DNA of 64,000 nt, from NCBI RefSeq assembly GCF_019061145.1, contig NZ_JAHQZS010000003.1:62001-126000 (forward strand), given 5' to 3'. This document shows, one piece after another, positions 46,172 through 57,920 of this stretch. Below the pieces are notes generated by a model. That model saw nothing but the letters and a program-made list of their open reading frames with translations. It searched no databases and had not been told where the DNA came from. The position numbers were made by a program, and so were the translations under genes. The DNA comes from Anianabacter salinae. Lineage in GTDB: Bacteria > Pseudomonadota > Alphaproteobacteria > Rhodobacterales > Rhodobacteraceae. How positions within the stretch are numbered: the first letter of the stretch is position 1; each line of letters starts with the position of its first letter.

Positions 46172-47710
46172 TTAGGAGAAGTCTGCGGCGTACTCGTCAA
46201 GGGCGGCCTTGATCTTGTCTTCGGCATCGCCTTTGACCTTCGGGTCCTCTTTGGTGATGAAGTCCAGCACGTCCTTGCGCTTGCCGCGCAGGTGCGCAAG
46301 CAGGCCCTTTTCGAACCGGCCGACATCGCCAACCTTGATCTTGTCGAGGTAGCCCTTGGTGCCCGCGTAGATCACGCAGACGATTTCCGCGTTGGTCAGC
46401 GGCGCGTATTGCGGCTGCTTCATCAACTCGGTCAGGCGCGCGCCGCGGTTCAGCAGGCGCTGGGTCGAGGCGTCGAGGTCCGACCCGAACTGTGCGAAGG
46501 CCGCCATTTCGCGGTACTGCGCAAGCTCAAGCTTGACCGGACCGGCGACCGACTTCATCGCGTTGGTCTGCGCGGACGAGCCGACGCGCGACACCGAAAG
46601 ACCGGTGTTCACGGCGGGGCGGATGCCCTGGTAGAACAGGTCGGTCTCGAGGAAGATCTGGCCGTCGGTGATCGAGATCACGTTCGTCGGGATGAATGCC
46701 GACACGTCGCCGCCCTGGGTTTCGATGATCGGCAGCGCCGTCAGCGAGCCCGAGCCGTTGTCCTCGTTCAGCTTGGCCGAACGCTCCAGCAGGCGGGAGT
46801 GCAGGTAGAAAACGTCGCCCGGATAGGCTTCGCGGCCCGGCGGGCGGCGCAGCAGCAGCGACATCTGGCGGTAGGCGACGGCCTGCTTGGACAGGTCATC
46901 GTAGACCATCAGCGCGTGGCGGCCATTGTCGCGGAAATACTCGCCCATCGCGGTGGCGGTGTAGGGCGCGAGATACTGCATCGGCGCGGGGTCCGACGCG
47001 GTGGCTGCGACGACGATCGAGTATTCGATGGCGCCGGTTTCTTCCAGCTTCTTCACAAGCTGCGCAACGGTCGACCGCTTCTGGCCGATGGCGACGTAGA
47101 CACAATACAGCTTTTTGTATTCGTCCGAACCGGCCTCGTCGTTATAGACCTTCTGGTTCAGGATCGTGTCGAGCGCCACGGCGGTCTTGCCGGTCTGACG
47201 GTCGCCGATGATAAGTTCCCGCTGGCCGCGGCCGATCGGGATCATCGCGTCGACCGATTTCAGGCCGGTCGCCATCGGCTCGTGCACCGATTTGCGCGGG
47301 ATGATGCCGGGGGCCTTCTGGTCCGCCACGCGGCGTTCGGTCGACTTGATCGGACCCTTGCCGTCGATGGGGTTGCCAAGGCCGTCAACGACGCGGCCAA
47401 GCAGGCCGTCACCGACCGGAACGTCCACGATCGAGTTGGTGCGCTTGACGACGTCGCCTTCCTTGATGTCCCGGTCAGAGCCGAAGATCACGACGCCGAC
47501 GTTGTCGGATTCAAGGTTAAGCGCCATGCCCATGATGCCGCCGGGGAATTCGACCATCTCGCCCGCCTGGACGCTGTCGAGACCGTAGACACGGGCGATG
47601 CCGTCCCCGACCGACAGCACACGGCCGACCTCTGCGACTTCGGCGTCTTGTCCGAAGTTCTTGATCTGGTCCTTCAGGATCGCAGAAATTTCAGCAGCTT
47701 GGATCGCCAT
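46172..47710 (-). CDS. atpA: ATP synthase F1 subunit alpha
   Basis: The 512-residue non-catalytic nucleotide-binding subunit has P-loop GDRQTGKTA at 169-177 and the later [15 protein letters not shown] segment with the arginine-finger region ahead ([10 protein letters not shown]). Length is typical. It begins one base after the atpH stop. Confidence 0.98.
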   Translation of the reverse strand: MAIQAAEISAILKDQIKNFGQDAEVAEVGRVLSVGDGIARVYGLDSVQAGEMVEFPGGIMGMALNLESDNVGVVIFGSDRDIKEGDVVKRTNSIVDVPVGDGLLGRVVDGLGNPIDGKGPIKSTERRVADQKAPGIIPRKSVHEPMATGLKSVDAMIPIGRGQRELIIGDRQTGKTAVALDTILNQKVYNDEAGSDEYKKLYCVYVAIGQKRSTVAQLVKKLEETGAIEYSIVVAATASDPAPMQYLAPYTATAMGEYFRDNGRHALMVYDDLSKQAVAYRQMSLLLRRPPGREAYPGDVFYLHSRLLERSAKLNEDNGSGSLTALPIIETQGGDVSAFIPTNVISITDGQIFLETDLFYQGIRPAVNTGLSVSRVGSSAQTNAMKSVAGPVKLELAQYREMAAFAQFGSDLDASTQRLLNRGARLTELMKQPQYAPLTNAEIVCVIYAGTKGYLDKIKVGDVGRFEKGLLAHLRGKRKDVLDFITKEDPKVKGDAEDKIKAALDEYAADFS

Positions 47711-47711
47711 G

Positions 47712-48272
47712 TTATCCGACCTCTTTCATAGCATTCTGGAGTTTGGCGAGCTTCGAGCGGATCGAGGTGTCGATCATCTTCGAGCCTACCTTGACGACGA
47801 GACCGCCGATGAGCGTTTCATCCACGGTAGTGTTGATCTTGACGTCCTTGCCCACGGATTTCTTCAGCGTGGCGGCAAGTTTGTCGGACTGGGCCTTGGT
47901 CAGCGCCTTGGCGCTGATGACGTCGGCGCTGACTTCGCCTTTTTCGGTCGCGATGCGCTCGCGCAGGTGCGCAACCATCTGCGGCAGCACGAACAGGCGC
48001 CGCTTGTCGGCCATCAGTCCCAGTGTGTTCTTGAGCGTCGTGCTTAGCCCCGCCTTGTCGGCGATGGCGGTCACGGCCGACTTGAGCGTCTCGCGGCTGT
48101 AGATCGGCGACGCGATCAGGTCGCGGAATTCGGCGCTGTCCTTCAGCGCGCTGTCCAGCGTGTCGACATCGGTCTCGAGCACGTCGAGCGCCTTGTCGTC
48201 TTTCGCCAGAGCGAAGACCGCCGTGGCATATCTGTCGGCAATGCCGGTCGAGATCGAAGCTGGTTCGGACAC
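47712..48272 (-). CDS. atpH: ATP synthase F1 subunit delta
   Basis: The 186-residue peripheral-stalk subunit has the N-terminal helical domain ([19 protein letters not shown]) and a C-terminal segment, [20 protein letters not shown], diagnostic for delta/OSCP. The GTG start at 48272 is chosen because AAAGG lies at good spacing; GTG at 48278 would be too close to it. It is the first gene of the operon; the Fo genes are elsewhere, as is usual in alphaproteobacteria. Confidence 0.94.
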   Translation of the reverse strand: MSEPASISTGIADRYATAVFALAKDDKALDVLETDVDTLDSALKDSAEFRDLIASPIYSRETLKSAVTAIADKAGLSTTLKNTLGLMADKRRLFVLPQMVAHLRERIATEKGEVSADVISAKALTKAQSDKLAATLKKSVGKDVKINTTVDETLIGGLVVKVGSKMIDTSIRSKLAKLQNAMKEVG

Positions 48273-48368
48273 GTCCACCCTTTCGATGTCTGGAGCCCCG
48301 GTTTTTCCGGTCTGGGACCGGGGCGCAGCAAAAGCGTGCCCGTGTGGACACGCTCCAAAATCGGCGCG

Positions 48369-48397
48369 GGTGTAGCAGAGGCCCGGGAACGCCGCAA
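48369..48397 (-). promoter_or_regulatory. Candidate promoter of the atp operon
   Basis: On the minus strand TTGCGG (48392-48397) and TACACC (48369-48374) are spaced by 17 bases, giving a leader of about 90 bases. The leader can fold (GCGTG...CACGC; GGTCCCAGACC) but no known riboswitch was recognised. Confidence 0.35.
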
Positions 48398-48534
48398 CCG
48401 TCATGGCCCCCCGCCGCCCCGCCTTCAGGGCCAATAAAACTTGGTGCTGCCCAAGGGTGCGACCGTTTGCGCGAAATTTAATATCGCGCGGATGGCAAAT
48501 GATGGCGCTCGCAGGTGCCGCATCGGGGCCGATG

Positions 48535-49278
48535 TCAGACCGGGCTGGCCTCGGGCTGGGGCAGGGCGTCGTGAATCGGGGTCCGCTCGCGCGCGCGCTC
48601 GGGCGTGCCGGGGGGACGGATGTAGACGTCCTTGGTGGCCAGCACCATCAGCACCCCGCCCGCATAGTGCGACGACACCCGGCGCCCGATCTGTTCCCAC
48701 AGCGCGCCGGTCCGCATCCAGAAGCGCCGGCTGGATGGCGGCTGGAACAATGCGGCGACGTGGCGCTCGGGGCGAAAGCGGTGGCGCTGCAACTGGGTTT
48801 CCAGCTGCGACAGCGAATAGGGACGGCCAAAGCCGAAAGGCGTGCGGTCGCGCCGCGACCACAACCCGGCGCGGTTCGGCACGATGAACAGGGCCTGTCC
48901 GCCCGGCGCCAGCGCGCGCCACGCCTCATCCAGAAGCCGCCCCGGAGTCTCGCTGGTTTCCAGCCCGTGCAGGAAGATCAGCTTGTCCGCCTGCCCGGTC
49001 TGGATCGGCCACAGGTTCTCTTCGCACAGGACCGACACGTTGGGCATCCCGGCAGGCCAGGGCATCACGCCCTGTTGCCCGGGCATCAGGGCCACGACCC
49101 GCCGCGCATCTTTCAGATAGGGGCGCAACAGCGGCACGGAAAAGCCGAATCCCACAACGGTTTGCCCCTTGGCCGTCGGCCAGATCGCTTGCACCTGGTC
49201 GCGCACGGCCCGTTGAGCCGCACGGCCAAGGCCCGTCCGATAGTAGAAATTCCGCAGATCGAGCACATCTAGGTGCAT
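48535..49278 (-). CDS. Class I SAM-dependent methyltransferase
   Basis: The 247-residue protein has a degenerate SAM-binding loop ([15 protein letters not shown]), then [20 protein letters not shown] and the motif [15 protein letters not shown] typical of methyltransferase domain 11. The substrate is unknown. It is divergent from gloB across 66 bases, a neighbourhood I recall as common in Rhodobacterales. A longer frame upstream runs over gloB and is rejected. Confidence 0.8.
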   Translation of the reverse strand: MHLDVLDLRNFYYRTGLGRAAQRAVRDQVQAIWPTAKGQTVVGFGFSVPLLRPYLKDARRVVALMPGQQGVMPWPAGMPNVSVLCEENLWPIQTGQADKLIFLHGLETSETPGRLLDEAWRALAPGGQALFIVPNRAGLWSRRDRTPFGFGRPYSLSQLETQLQRHRFRPERHVAALFQPPSSRRFWMRTGALWEQIGRRVSSHYAGGVLMVLATKDVYIRPPGTPERARERTPIHDALPQPEASPV

Positions 49279-49344
49279 GAGTACGCCCGGTCCCGGTTCA
49301 CCCCGTGTCCGGCCCAGACCATAACGGACAAGCAGGGAAACGCC

Positions 49345-50112
49345 ATGCCTCTCGAAATCGTCACCGTCCCGTGTCTGACCGACAACTATGCCTTCCTGAT
49401 CCATGATGCCGCCAGTGGCGAGACGGCCGTGGTCGACGCGCCCGAAGCCGCGCCGATCGAGGCCGCGCTGTCGGATCGGGGCTGGACGCTTAGCCACATC
49501 ATCATCACCCACCACCACGGCGACCATATCGACGGGGTCGCGGCGCTGCGGGGGCACGGCGACGTGCGCGTGATCGGTGCCGCGCAGGATGCTGCGCGGC
49601 TTCCGGCGCTGGACCTGCAGGTGTCCGAGGGCGATCGCTTCATGTTCGGCAACGAGGAAGTCCGGGTTCTGGACGTGTCGGGCCACACGGTCGGGCACAT
49701 CGCTTTTCACATCCCGGGCGCGCAGGCGGTTTTCACGGCCGACAGCCTGATGGCGCTCGGCTGCGGGCGTCTGTTCGAGGGCACGGCGCCGATGATGTGG
49801 CAAAGCCTCAGGAAACTGGCAGAACTGCCCGAGGAAACGGTGGTCTATTCCGGCCACGAATACACCCAGACCAACGCGCGCTTCGCGCTGACTATTGAAC
49901 CCGGCAACGCCGCGCTTAAATCTCGTGTATCGGCCGTCGAGGATGCACGGTCGGCAGGTCGTCCGACCGTCCCGTCCACGCTGGCCGAAGAGCTTGCCAC
50001 CAACCCGTTCCTGAGGGCGCATCTGCCCGAGGTGAAGCGGGGCCTGGACATGGGCGGATACGCGGACGCCGATGTGTTCGCCGAGATTCGGCGGCGCAAG
50101 GACGAGTTCTGA
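49345..50112 (+). CDS. gloB: Hydroxyacylglutathione hydrolase (glyoxalase II)
   Basis: The 255-residue metallo-beta-lactamase-fold enzyme hydrolyses S-lactoylglutathione to lactate and glutathione, completing the route started by gloA. The metal motif THHHGDH is at 55-61, followed by [13 protein letters not shown] and the C-terminal [15 protein letters not shown], diagnostic for glyoxalase II. The start at 49345 matches the family N-terminus ([12 protein letters not shown]). Confidence 0.94.
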   Translation: MPLEIVTVPCLTDNYAFLIHDAASGETAVVDAPEAAPIEAALSDRGWTLSHIIITHHHGDHIDGVAALRGHGDVRVIGAAQDAARLPALDLQVSEGDRFMFGNEEVRVLDVSGHTVGHIAFHIPGAQAVFTADSLMALGCGRLFEGTAPMMWQSLRKLAELPEETVVYSGHEYTQTNARFALTIEPGNAALKSRVSAVEDARSAGRPTVPSTLAEELATNPFLRAHLPEVKRGLDMGGYADADVFAEIRRRKDEF

Positions 50113-50137
50113 TCGCGGCCACTGTCTGGGCCGCGAT
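50112..50137 (+). terminator. Hairpin at the gloB stop
   Basis: A perfect 9-bp stem, ATCGCGGCC (50112-50120) and GGCCGCGAT (50129-50137), begins at the stop codon. No T-run follows. Confidence 0.45.
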
Positions 50138-50295
50138 GGCCCGCTGCCCAAAAATGGCCCAATCACAAGAATTGTGAGCGGGGGAAGGCAGAATTCACTT
50201 GAAGCGGGCCGGATAAAACCGAACCTTAACAGACAGAGGCCACGGTATGGCGGGGCTCTCAAAGCCCCTCCGACCCAGATCAAGGAGCACGGAGC

Positions 50296-52626
<2,331 letters not shown>

Positions 52627-52633
52627 TCGGCGC

Positions 52634-53584
52634 TTGATCCGGGCGGGTCTGCCGCTTGTCCTCTCCCTCGCAGCCTTGCCGGCTGCGGGGGAGATTTCGT
52701 TTGGCCTGCCGCTGGACTGCCAGCTGGGCGAGACCTGTTTCATTCAGCAATACGTCGACCGCGATCCCGGCCCCGGCGTTGCCGACTTCGCCTGTGGCGC
52801 GGCCAGCTACGACGGCCACAAGGGCACCGACTTTGCGCTGCCTTCGGTTTCCGCGATGGCGGCGGGTGTCACGGTGCGCGCCGCGGCGCCCGGCACCGTC
52901 AAGGCGGTCCGTGACGGCATGGCCGACACCCCCGGCGGCCACGGCGGCGCGGATCTGGAGGGCAGGGACTGCGGCAACGGCGTGGTGATCGACCACAGTC
53001 AGGGCTGGGAAAGCCAGTATTGCCACCTGGCAGGCGGCAGCGTCGCGGTGGCCAAGGGCGCGCCGGTGACCGAGGGCATGGCGCTCGGCCGCGTCGGAAT
53101 GAGCGGGCGCACCGAGTTCCCGCACCTGCACATCACCTTTCGCAAGGACGGCGCGGTGATCGACCCGTTTCGCCCCGAAAGCACCAGCTGCGGCCCGCCC
53201 GATGGCGCGCTGTGGTCCGGCGAGATCGGATATGACCCCGGCGGGATGATCGCGGCGGGTTTCGCCCCGGCCATCCCCGACTACGGGGCGATCAAGGCGG
53301 GCACTGCCGCAGAGGACATTGCCCGCGATGCGCCCGCGCTGGTGCTCTGGGCCTATTTCTACCGGGGGCAGGCGGGCGATGTCGTGACGTTGCGAATCGA
53401 CGGACCGGACGGCCCGTTCCACCGGCAAGCCGTTGCTGTTGACCGCACCCAGTCGCAGGCGTTTCGCGCCAGCGGCAAGCGCCTGCGCGCTCCCCTGACG
53501 CCCGGGGTCTATTCCGGCACCGCGGTTCTGGAACGTGGCGGCAGGGAACTTGACCGGATCACCGTGACGACCACGGTGCCCTGA
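52634..53584 (+). CDS. M23 family metallopeptidase, exported
   Basis: The 316-residue protein has a signal peptide (LVLSLAALPAAG) and a LytM/M23 domain with the zinc ligands in GHKGTD (His62, Asp66) and FPHLHITF (His164, His166). Active members cut peptidoglycan cross-bridges or peptides. The C-terminal 130 residues form a separate beta-rich domain. The start is TTG at 52634, because the only nearby ATG frames stop at once; it begins 7 bases after clpA. Confidence 0.85.
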   Translation: MIRAGLPLVLSLAALPAAGEISFGLPLDCQLGETCFIQQYVDRDPGPGVADFACGAASYDGHKGTDFALPSVSAMAAGVTVRAAAPGTVKAVRDGMADTPGGHGGADLEGRDCGNGVVIDHSQGWESQYCHLAGGSVAVAKGAPVTEGMALGRVGMSGRTEFPHLHITFRKDGAVIDPFRPESTSCGPPDGALWSGEIGYDPGGMIAAGFAPAIPDYGAIKAGTAAEDIARDAPALVLWAYFYRGQAGDVVTLRIDGPDGPFHRQAVAVDRTQSQAFRASGKRLRAPLTPGVYSGTAVLERGGRELDRITVTTTVP

Positions 53585-53587
53585 CGC

Positions 53588-56044
53588 CTACTGCTCGGTC
53601 AGCTTGAACTCGATCCGGCGGTTCTGGGCGCGCGCCTCGGGCGTGTCGTCGGTGTTGATCGGCTGCCATTCGCCGAAACCGGTGGGCGCCAGACGTTCCG
53701 CCGGAAAGCCCAGATCGTCGATCATGAAGCGCACCACCGACAGCGCGCGCGCCTGCGACAGTTCCCAGTTGTCCTCGAACTCGCCGCCCCGGATCGGTAC
53801 GTTGTCGGTGTGGCCATCCACCCGAAGTACCCAGTCGATCCCTTCGGGGATCTCGTTCGCCACATCGCGCAGGATGCCCGCGACGCGCGCGATCTGGCTC
53901 TTGCCGCCCTCGGACAACTCGAAGTCGCCGGGCTGGAACAGCACTTCGGACGAGAACACGAAGCGGTCGCCAACGATCCGCACGCCTTCGCGGTCGGCAA
54001 GCAGCTGGCGCAGCTGGCCGAAGAATTCCGAGCGATAGGATTCGAGCCGCTTCGCCTGTTCCTCGAGCCGGATGCGCTCGGCCTCTTCCAGTTCGGCGCG
54101 GCGGCGTTGTTCGGATGCGACCTGTGCCAGCGCGGTATTCAGGCGCGACGAAAGTTCTTCGATCTGCACCTCGGCGTCGCTGTCGCGCGCATCCGACGCA
54201 TCGAGCGTTTCCTGAAGCGACGCAAGCTGCGCCCGAAGCTCTTGCACCTGCTCGTTCAAGAGCGCGGTGCGGCGCTGCGCCTCGGCGGTCTGATCCTCTT
54301 GCGCCGACAACTCTTCTTGTGCGGTGGACAGAAGCGCCGCCTGCCGCTCTGCCTCGGTCAGGGCGCGCTGGCGCCTCTGTTCGGCGGCGATCCGGGCGGC
54401 CAGCGCATCGGCCAGACGCCGCTGCAATTCTTCCTCGTCGCCGACGGTCTCGCGCAGCGATGCAGTCTCGGCCTCAAGCTGTGCGGCGCGGTCCTCGGCG
54501 GTTTCCACGTCGGCCAATGCCGCGGCGAGCCGCTGGGTCAGATCGTCGGTCGAGGCGCGGGCGGCGGCCAGCAGGGTCAGCGTGTCCTCGGCGCGCTTGC
54601 GCTCCTGCTCAAGCGCCAGCTGCATCGCGGTCAACTCGCTGTCTGCGTTCTCCAGCCGGGCGCGGAGGGCCTCGGCGGCGGCGGCCTCGGCGATACGGGC
54701 CTGTTCCTCTTCGCTCAGCGCGGCCTCGGCATTTGCCAGTTGCGCGCGCAGGCGTTCCGCCGCTGCGGCTTCGGACAGGCGCCGCGCTTCCTCGTCGGAC
54801 AGCGTGTCCTGCAAGCCAGCCAGCCGCGTGCGCAATTCCTCGGCGGCGGCGGCCTCGGCGATGCGGCGGGCCTGTTCGTCCGACAGCGCGGCCTCGGTGA
54901 CGTCAATCCGCGCGCGCAGGTCTTCCAGCGCCGCGGTGGCGGCGATGCGCTGCGCCTCGGTGGTGTCAAGCTCGCCCTCGACCGTTGCCAGCCGGGCGCG
55001 CAGGTCGGCCAGCGCCGCCTCGACGGCAAGACGCTGCGCTTCTTCGGCGTCGAGCGCGGCCTGCGTGTCGCTGCGCGTTTCGGTGAGGCGGTCGGACAGG
55101 ACGGCGATCTGGTCCTCGGCGGCGCGGCGGGTCTCCTCGGCCTCGGACAGGCTGGCCTGAAGGCGCAGGATCGTCTGCGACAGCGTTTCCGCCTCTGCGC
55201 TTGCGGTCTCGCGCGCGTCCTGTTCCTGCGACAGAGACGCCTGCAGCGCAAGGATGCGGGCGTTCAGGTCCTCGGCCTCGGCGACGGCGACGCTGCGGGC
55301 AGCCTGTTCGTCGTCGAGCGCGGCCTGTAGCTGCGCCAGCCGGTCGTTCAGGCCGGTGTTTTCGGATTGCGCACCTTCAAGGGCCGCCAATGTCTCGGCG
55401 AGCGAGGTTTCTCGTTCCTCGATGCGGCCCCGCAAGTCGGCGACCAGCGCGTCCAGCGCCTCGCGGCGGGCGGCGGCAAGGCGCGCCACCTCGGCCTGCG
55501 CGTCGATCTCGTCGCGGGCGCTGGCGAGGGCCAGTTGCAGCGCCTCCTGTTCGGTGATGAGACGCGCGTTTGCCGCCTCGATCTCTTCCAGGCTGGCGGT
55601 CAGGCGCGCACCCTCGGCGCGGGCATCGTCGCGCTGCGCCAAAAGCGTGGCAACCTGCTCCTCAAAGCTGGCGATGCGCGCGTTGCGGTCGGACAGGTCG
55701 GACCGCAGCCCGGCGATTGTGCCCTCGCGTTCCTTGGCGCGGGCCTGCAGCGACGCGATCAGGTCGGCCTGCGCCGCGTTGGTGTCACGCACATCGCCCA
55801 GCGTCGCGGTCAGCTGCGTGTTTTCCTGCCGGGCCAGCCCCAGCGCATCCGACAGGGCGGCGACCTCGGCGGACAGCTCGTCCAGCTCGGTCTCTTGTCC
55901 ATAGATCTGCTGGCTGAGCGCGAATTGCACGATCATGAAGATCGTCAGCACGAAGATCAGCACCAGCAGAAGCGCCGTCATCGCATCGACAAAGCCGGGC
56001 CAGATCCCGACGGCCATGCGGTTCTGTCGGCGGCTCAGCGCCAC
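53588..56044 (-). CDS. Long coiled-coil OmpA/MotB-like envelope protein with 28-residue repeats
   Basis: The 818-residue protein has an N-terminal membrane helix (about 22-43) preceded by an Asp in PGFVDAMTALL (Asp20), placed like the proton-carrying Asp of MotB. Residues 44-680 are almost entirely coiled coil, with 28-residue tandem repeats at 243-470 (units starting LSDEQARRIAE, LSDEEARRLSE, LSEEEQARIAE). Residues 690-818 form an OmpA peptidoglycan-binding domain with Asp747 (GHTDNVP) and Arg766 (LSQAR) kept. It starts 3 bases after the MotA/ExbB-like gene. MotB and ZorB proteins are usually far shorter. Confidence 0.88.
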   Translation of the reverse strand: MALSRRQNRMAVGIWPGFVDAMTALLLVLIFVLTIFMIVQFALSQQIYGQETELDELSAEVAALSDALGLARQENTQLTATLGDVRDTNAAQADLIASLQARAKEREGTIAGLRSDLSDRNARIASFEEQVATLLAQRDDARAEGARLTASLEEIEAANARLITEQEALQLALASARDEIDAQAEVARLAAARREALDALVADLRGRIEERETSLAETLAALEGAQSENTGLNDRLAQLQAALDDEQAARSVAVAEAEDLNARILALQASLSQEQDARETASAEAETLSQTILRLQASLSEAEETRRAAEDQIAVLSDRLTETRSDTQAALDAEEAQRLAVEAALADLRARLATVEGELDTTEAQRIAATAALEDLRARIDVTEAALSDEQARRIAEAAAAEELRTRLAGLQDTLSDEEARRLSEAAAAERLRAQLANAEAALSEEEQARIAEAAAAEALRARLENADSELTAMQLALEQERKRAEDTLTLLAAARASTDDLTQRLAAALADVETAEDRAAQLEAETASLRETVGDEEELQRRLADALAARIAAEQRRQRALTEAERQAALLSTAQEELSAQEDQTAEAQRRTALLNEQVQELRAQLASLQETLDASDARDSDAEVQIEELSSRLNTALAQVASEQRRRAELEEAERIRLEEQAKRLESYRSEFFGQLRQLLADREGVRIVGDRFVFSSEVLFQPGDFELSEGGKSQIARVAGILRDVANEIPEGIDWVLRVDGHTDNVPIRGGEFEDNWELSQARALSVVRFMIDDLGFPAERLAPTGFGEWQPINTDDTPEARAQNRRIEFKLTEQ
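54635..55318 (-). repeat. Coding tandem repeats of 84 bp (28 residues)
   Basis: Eight consecutive units at residues 243, 271, 299, 331, 359, 387, 415 and 443 of the OmpA/MotB-like protein. All are 28 residues except the third, which is 32. The last five (54635-55054) are the most alike. Each unit opens with L[SD]xEEAxRxAEAAA and closes with LRARL plus about seven residues. Four heptads per unit preserve the coiled-coil phase. Confidence 0.85.
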
Positions 56045-56047
56045 GGC

Positions 56048-57241
56048 TTAGCTCCGCCGCCCGGCGGTGGCTGGGGCTTGCGGCGCGCCGGGGCGGCTTT
56101 CGCGGATCGCGCGGGTCAGCGCCGCGATCTCGGCGCGCAGGTCGGCGGTGGATTCCTGGCGGCCCGCCGACATCTCTTCAAGGATGCGCAGAAGCTGCAC
56201 GTCGATCGAGCGCAGGCGCATCCGGCTTTCGGCATCGACATGGGCGCCGCCGTTCTCCAGCGCGGCGATCAGCCGCTCCTGCCCCTCGGCGATCCGGTTC
56301 AGCGCATCGGGCGCAGGTCCGTCCCCGGGCGCCGACAATTTGGCCGTCAGCCCCTCGACCGAGTCGGCCAGTCTGGCAAGGCGTTCATCGACCAGCGCGC
56401 GGCTGATGTCCGACTGCGTGAACATCTGCTGCAGGTTTTCCATCTGCTCGGCCATGTAATCCATCGCCGCCGTCGACGCGCCGCCATCGCCCGCGCCTTC
56501 GCCGTCCGAGGCAAAGCCGAAGCGGGTGATCGTCGACATCCATTCTTCCAGCTCGCGGTAAAACCGGTTCTGGCCGTGGCTCACGAACAATTCCAAGAGA
56601 CCGACGACCAGCGACCCGGCCAGCCCCAAGAGCGAGGACGAGAACGCGACGCCCATGCCTCCAAGCTGCGCTTCGAGACCCGTCATCAGGCGGTTGAACA
56701 CGTTGATCGCCGACTCGTCGCCTTGCGGCGCAAGCGAGCGGATGGTCTCGACCACCGCCGGAACGGTCGTTGCAAGGCCGTAGAACGTACCCAGAAGACC
56801 CAGGAAAATCAGCAAGTTGACGATGTAGCGCGTGATATCGCGCGCCTCGTCCACCCGCTGCGCAACTGAATCGAGGATCGACCGCGCCGAGGTCGTGGTG
56901 ATCTGGGTGCGCGACCCGCGCGAGCGCAGGGCGGCCGACAACGGTGCAAGCAGGCGGGGCGGCGTCGCAGCCTCGTGGCCGGGGCGGTGCGCGGCGAACC
57001 CGACGATCCAGCGCACCGATGCGATCAGCATGAAGGTCTGCTGGAAACAGGCCAGAACGCCGATGACGAACACGAAGGCGATGCCGCCATTCAGCCAAGG
57101 GTTGGCCAGAAATACCGGTTGCACGGCGGGAAATGCCAGGTAGGCCCCTGCGCCCACGAGCCCAAGTACCAGCAGCATCAAGAAGATCTGCCGGGTCGGT
57201 TGAGAGAAGTAAGGCTCTGCCTCGCGATCGGGCTGGTCCAT
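56048..57241 (-). CDS. MotA/TolQ/ExbB-like proton-channel protein
   Basis: The 397-residue inner-membrane protein has two N-terminal membrane helices (about 20-75), a cytoplasmic loop, then the MotA/ExbB core helices LLIFLGLLGTFYGLATTVP and GVAFSSSLLGLAGSLVVGLL. A cytoplasmic C-terminal half (about 250-397) is helical and partly coiled coil. It would form the pentameric stator around the membrane helix of the following gene. AGGAA precedes the ATG at 57241. Paired architecture resembles MotAB, TolQR and ZorAB. Confidence 0.87.
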   Translation of the reverse strand: MDQPDREAEPYFSQPTRQIFLMLLVLGLVGAGAYLAFPAVQPVFLANPWLNGGIAFVFVIGVLACFQQTFMLIASVRWIVGFAAHRPGHEAATPPRLLAPLSAALRSRGSRTQITTTSARSILDSVAQRVDEARDITRYIVNLLIFLGLLGTFYGLATTVPAVVETIRSLAPQGDESAINVFNRLMTGLEAQLGGMGVAFSSSLLGLAGSLVVGLLELFVSHGQNRFYRELEEWMSTITRFGFASDGEGAGDGGASTAAMDYMAEQMENLQQMFTQSDISRALVDERLARLADSVEGLTAKLSAPGDGPAPDALNRIAEGQERLIAALENGGAHVDAESRMRLRSIDVQLLRILEEMSAGRQESTADLRAEIAALTRAIRESRPGAPQAPATAGRRS

Positions 57242-57313
57242 CCGGACGTTCCTGCCGCTGTTTGTCACAAGATACTGTGGACCATGCGCCAAGCCAACAC
57301 GCAATATCGCGAT

Positions 57314-57856
57314 TCACACGTTATCGAGTGCCCTTACCCGCGTTTCCAGCCATGTAAGTTCCGCATCCTCTATTCCAAGGTCGCGCAAATGCGTTGCGGT
57401 ATTGTAAAGATACTCGGTGTTCGGGCCGCGTCCGCCCACGGCACGGGCGATGATCTGCGCCTGATCCTCTAGCGGCAATCCCTTGCAATACTGCGCATGG
57501 CCGGTGTCGAGAACGTAGGTGACGGCCCGAACCTCGCGCCCGTCCTCCAGCATCAGCGGCAAGGAGCGTTCCAGATAGGCCGACGAGATCAGTTCGCGCG
57601 CGCGCAGGTAGTCCAGCGTCGCCTCGGTCTTCTGTGGCGCCACGCGAAAGCCAAGCCCGGTGCAGGCCGCGCCGGTTTCCTCGTGCAGCGCCAGCACGAG
57701 GCCCGGCGCCTCGGGCGTGCCGCGATGGTGAATCGAGCGCATCGAGAAACTGCGGCGATAGCCCGGCAGGGTGCCGATCACCGACTCCTCGAAGTCGAAG
57801 CCGGGGTTCCACGTCAGCGACGCGTAGCCGAACACCCAGAGCGGGGTCATGTCCAT
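57314..57856 (-). CDS. Gamma-glutamylcyclotransferase, ChaC-like
   Basis: The 180-residue protein has the GGCT fold with the substrate loop VFGYASLTWNPGF and a later GLGFRVAP segment. ChaC-type enzymes cleave glutathione to 5-oxoproline and Cys-Gly. The loop has Ala (GYAS) where most have Gly (GYGS). The start at 57856 follows AAGGA at eight bases; ATGs at 57874 and 57850 are alternatives. Confidence 0.83.
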   Translation of the reverse strand: MDMTPLWVFGYASLTWNPGFDFEESVIGTLPGYRRSFSMRSIHHRGTPEAPGLVLALHEETGAACTGLGFRVAPQKTEATLDYLRARELISSAYLERSLPLMLEDGREVRAVTYVLDTGHAQYCKGLPLEDQAQIIARAVGGRGPNTEYLYNTATHLRDLGIEDAELTWLETRVRALDNV

Positions 57857-57920
57857 GTGACTGGTCCTTGTCATCGCGGGCCTATAAACACCGGGACGCT
57901 CCGGTGTGAAAGGGTTGCAG

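Noticed and set aside
50198-50229. CTTGAA element as a heat-shock (RpoH) promoter for clpA
   Set aside because: No acceptable -10 partner at the right spacing was found, so it is not listed.
54635-55318. CRISPR-like or non-coding tandem repeat
   Set aside because: The 84-bp period is exactly 28 codons, units are diverged, and the frame is intact; the repeats are protein repeats.
53810-56869. Two plus-strand open frames of about 500 residues opposite the coiled-coil gene
   Set aside because: They mirror the repeats of the real minus-strand gene and have no ribosome-binding site or family match.
53588-57241. Zorya anti-phage system (ZorA/ZorB)
   Set aside because: The channel/OmpA pairing is similar, but in ZorAB the long tail is on the ZorA side, and no ZorC, ZorD or ZorE-like gene is adjacent.
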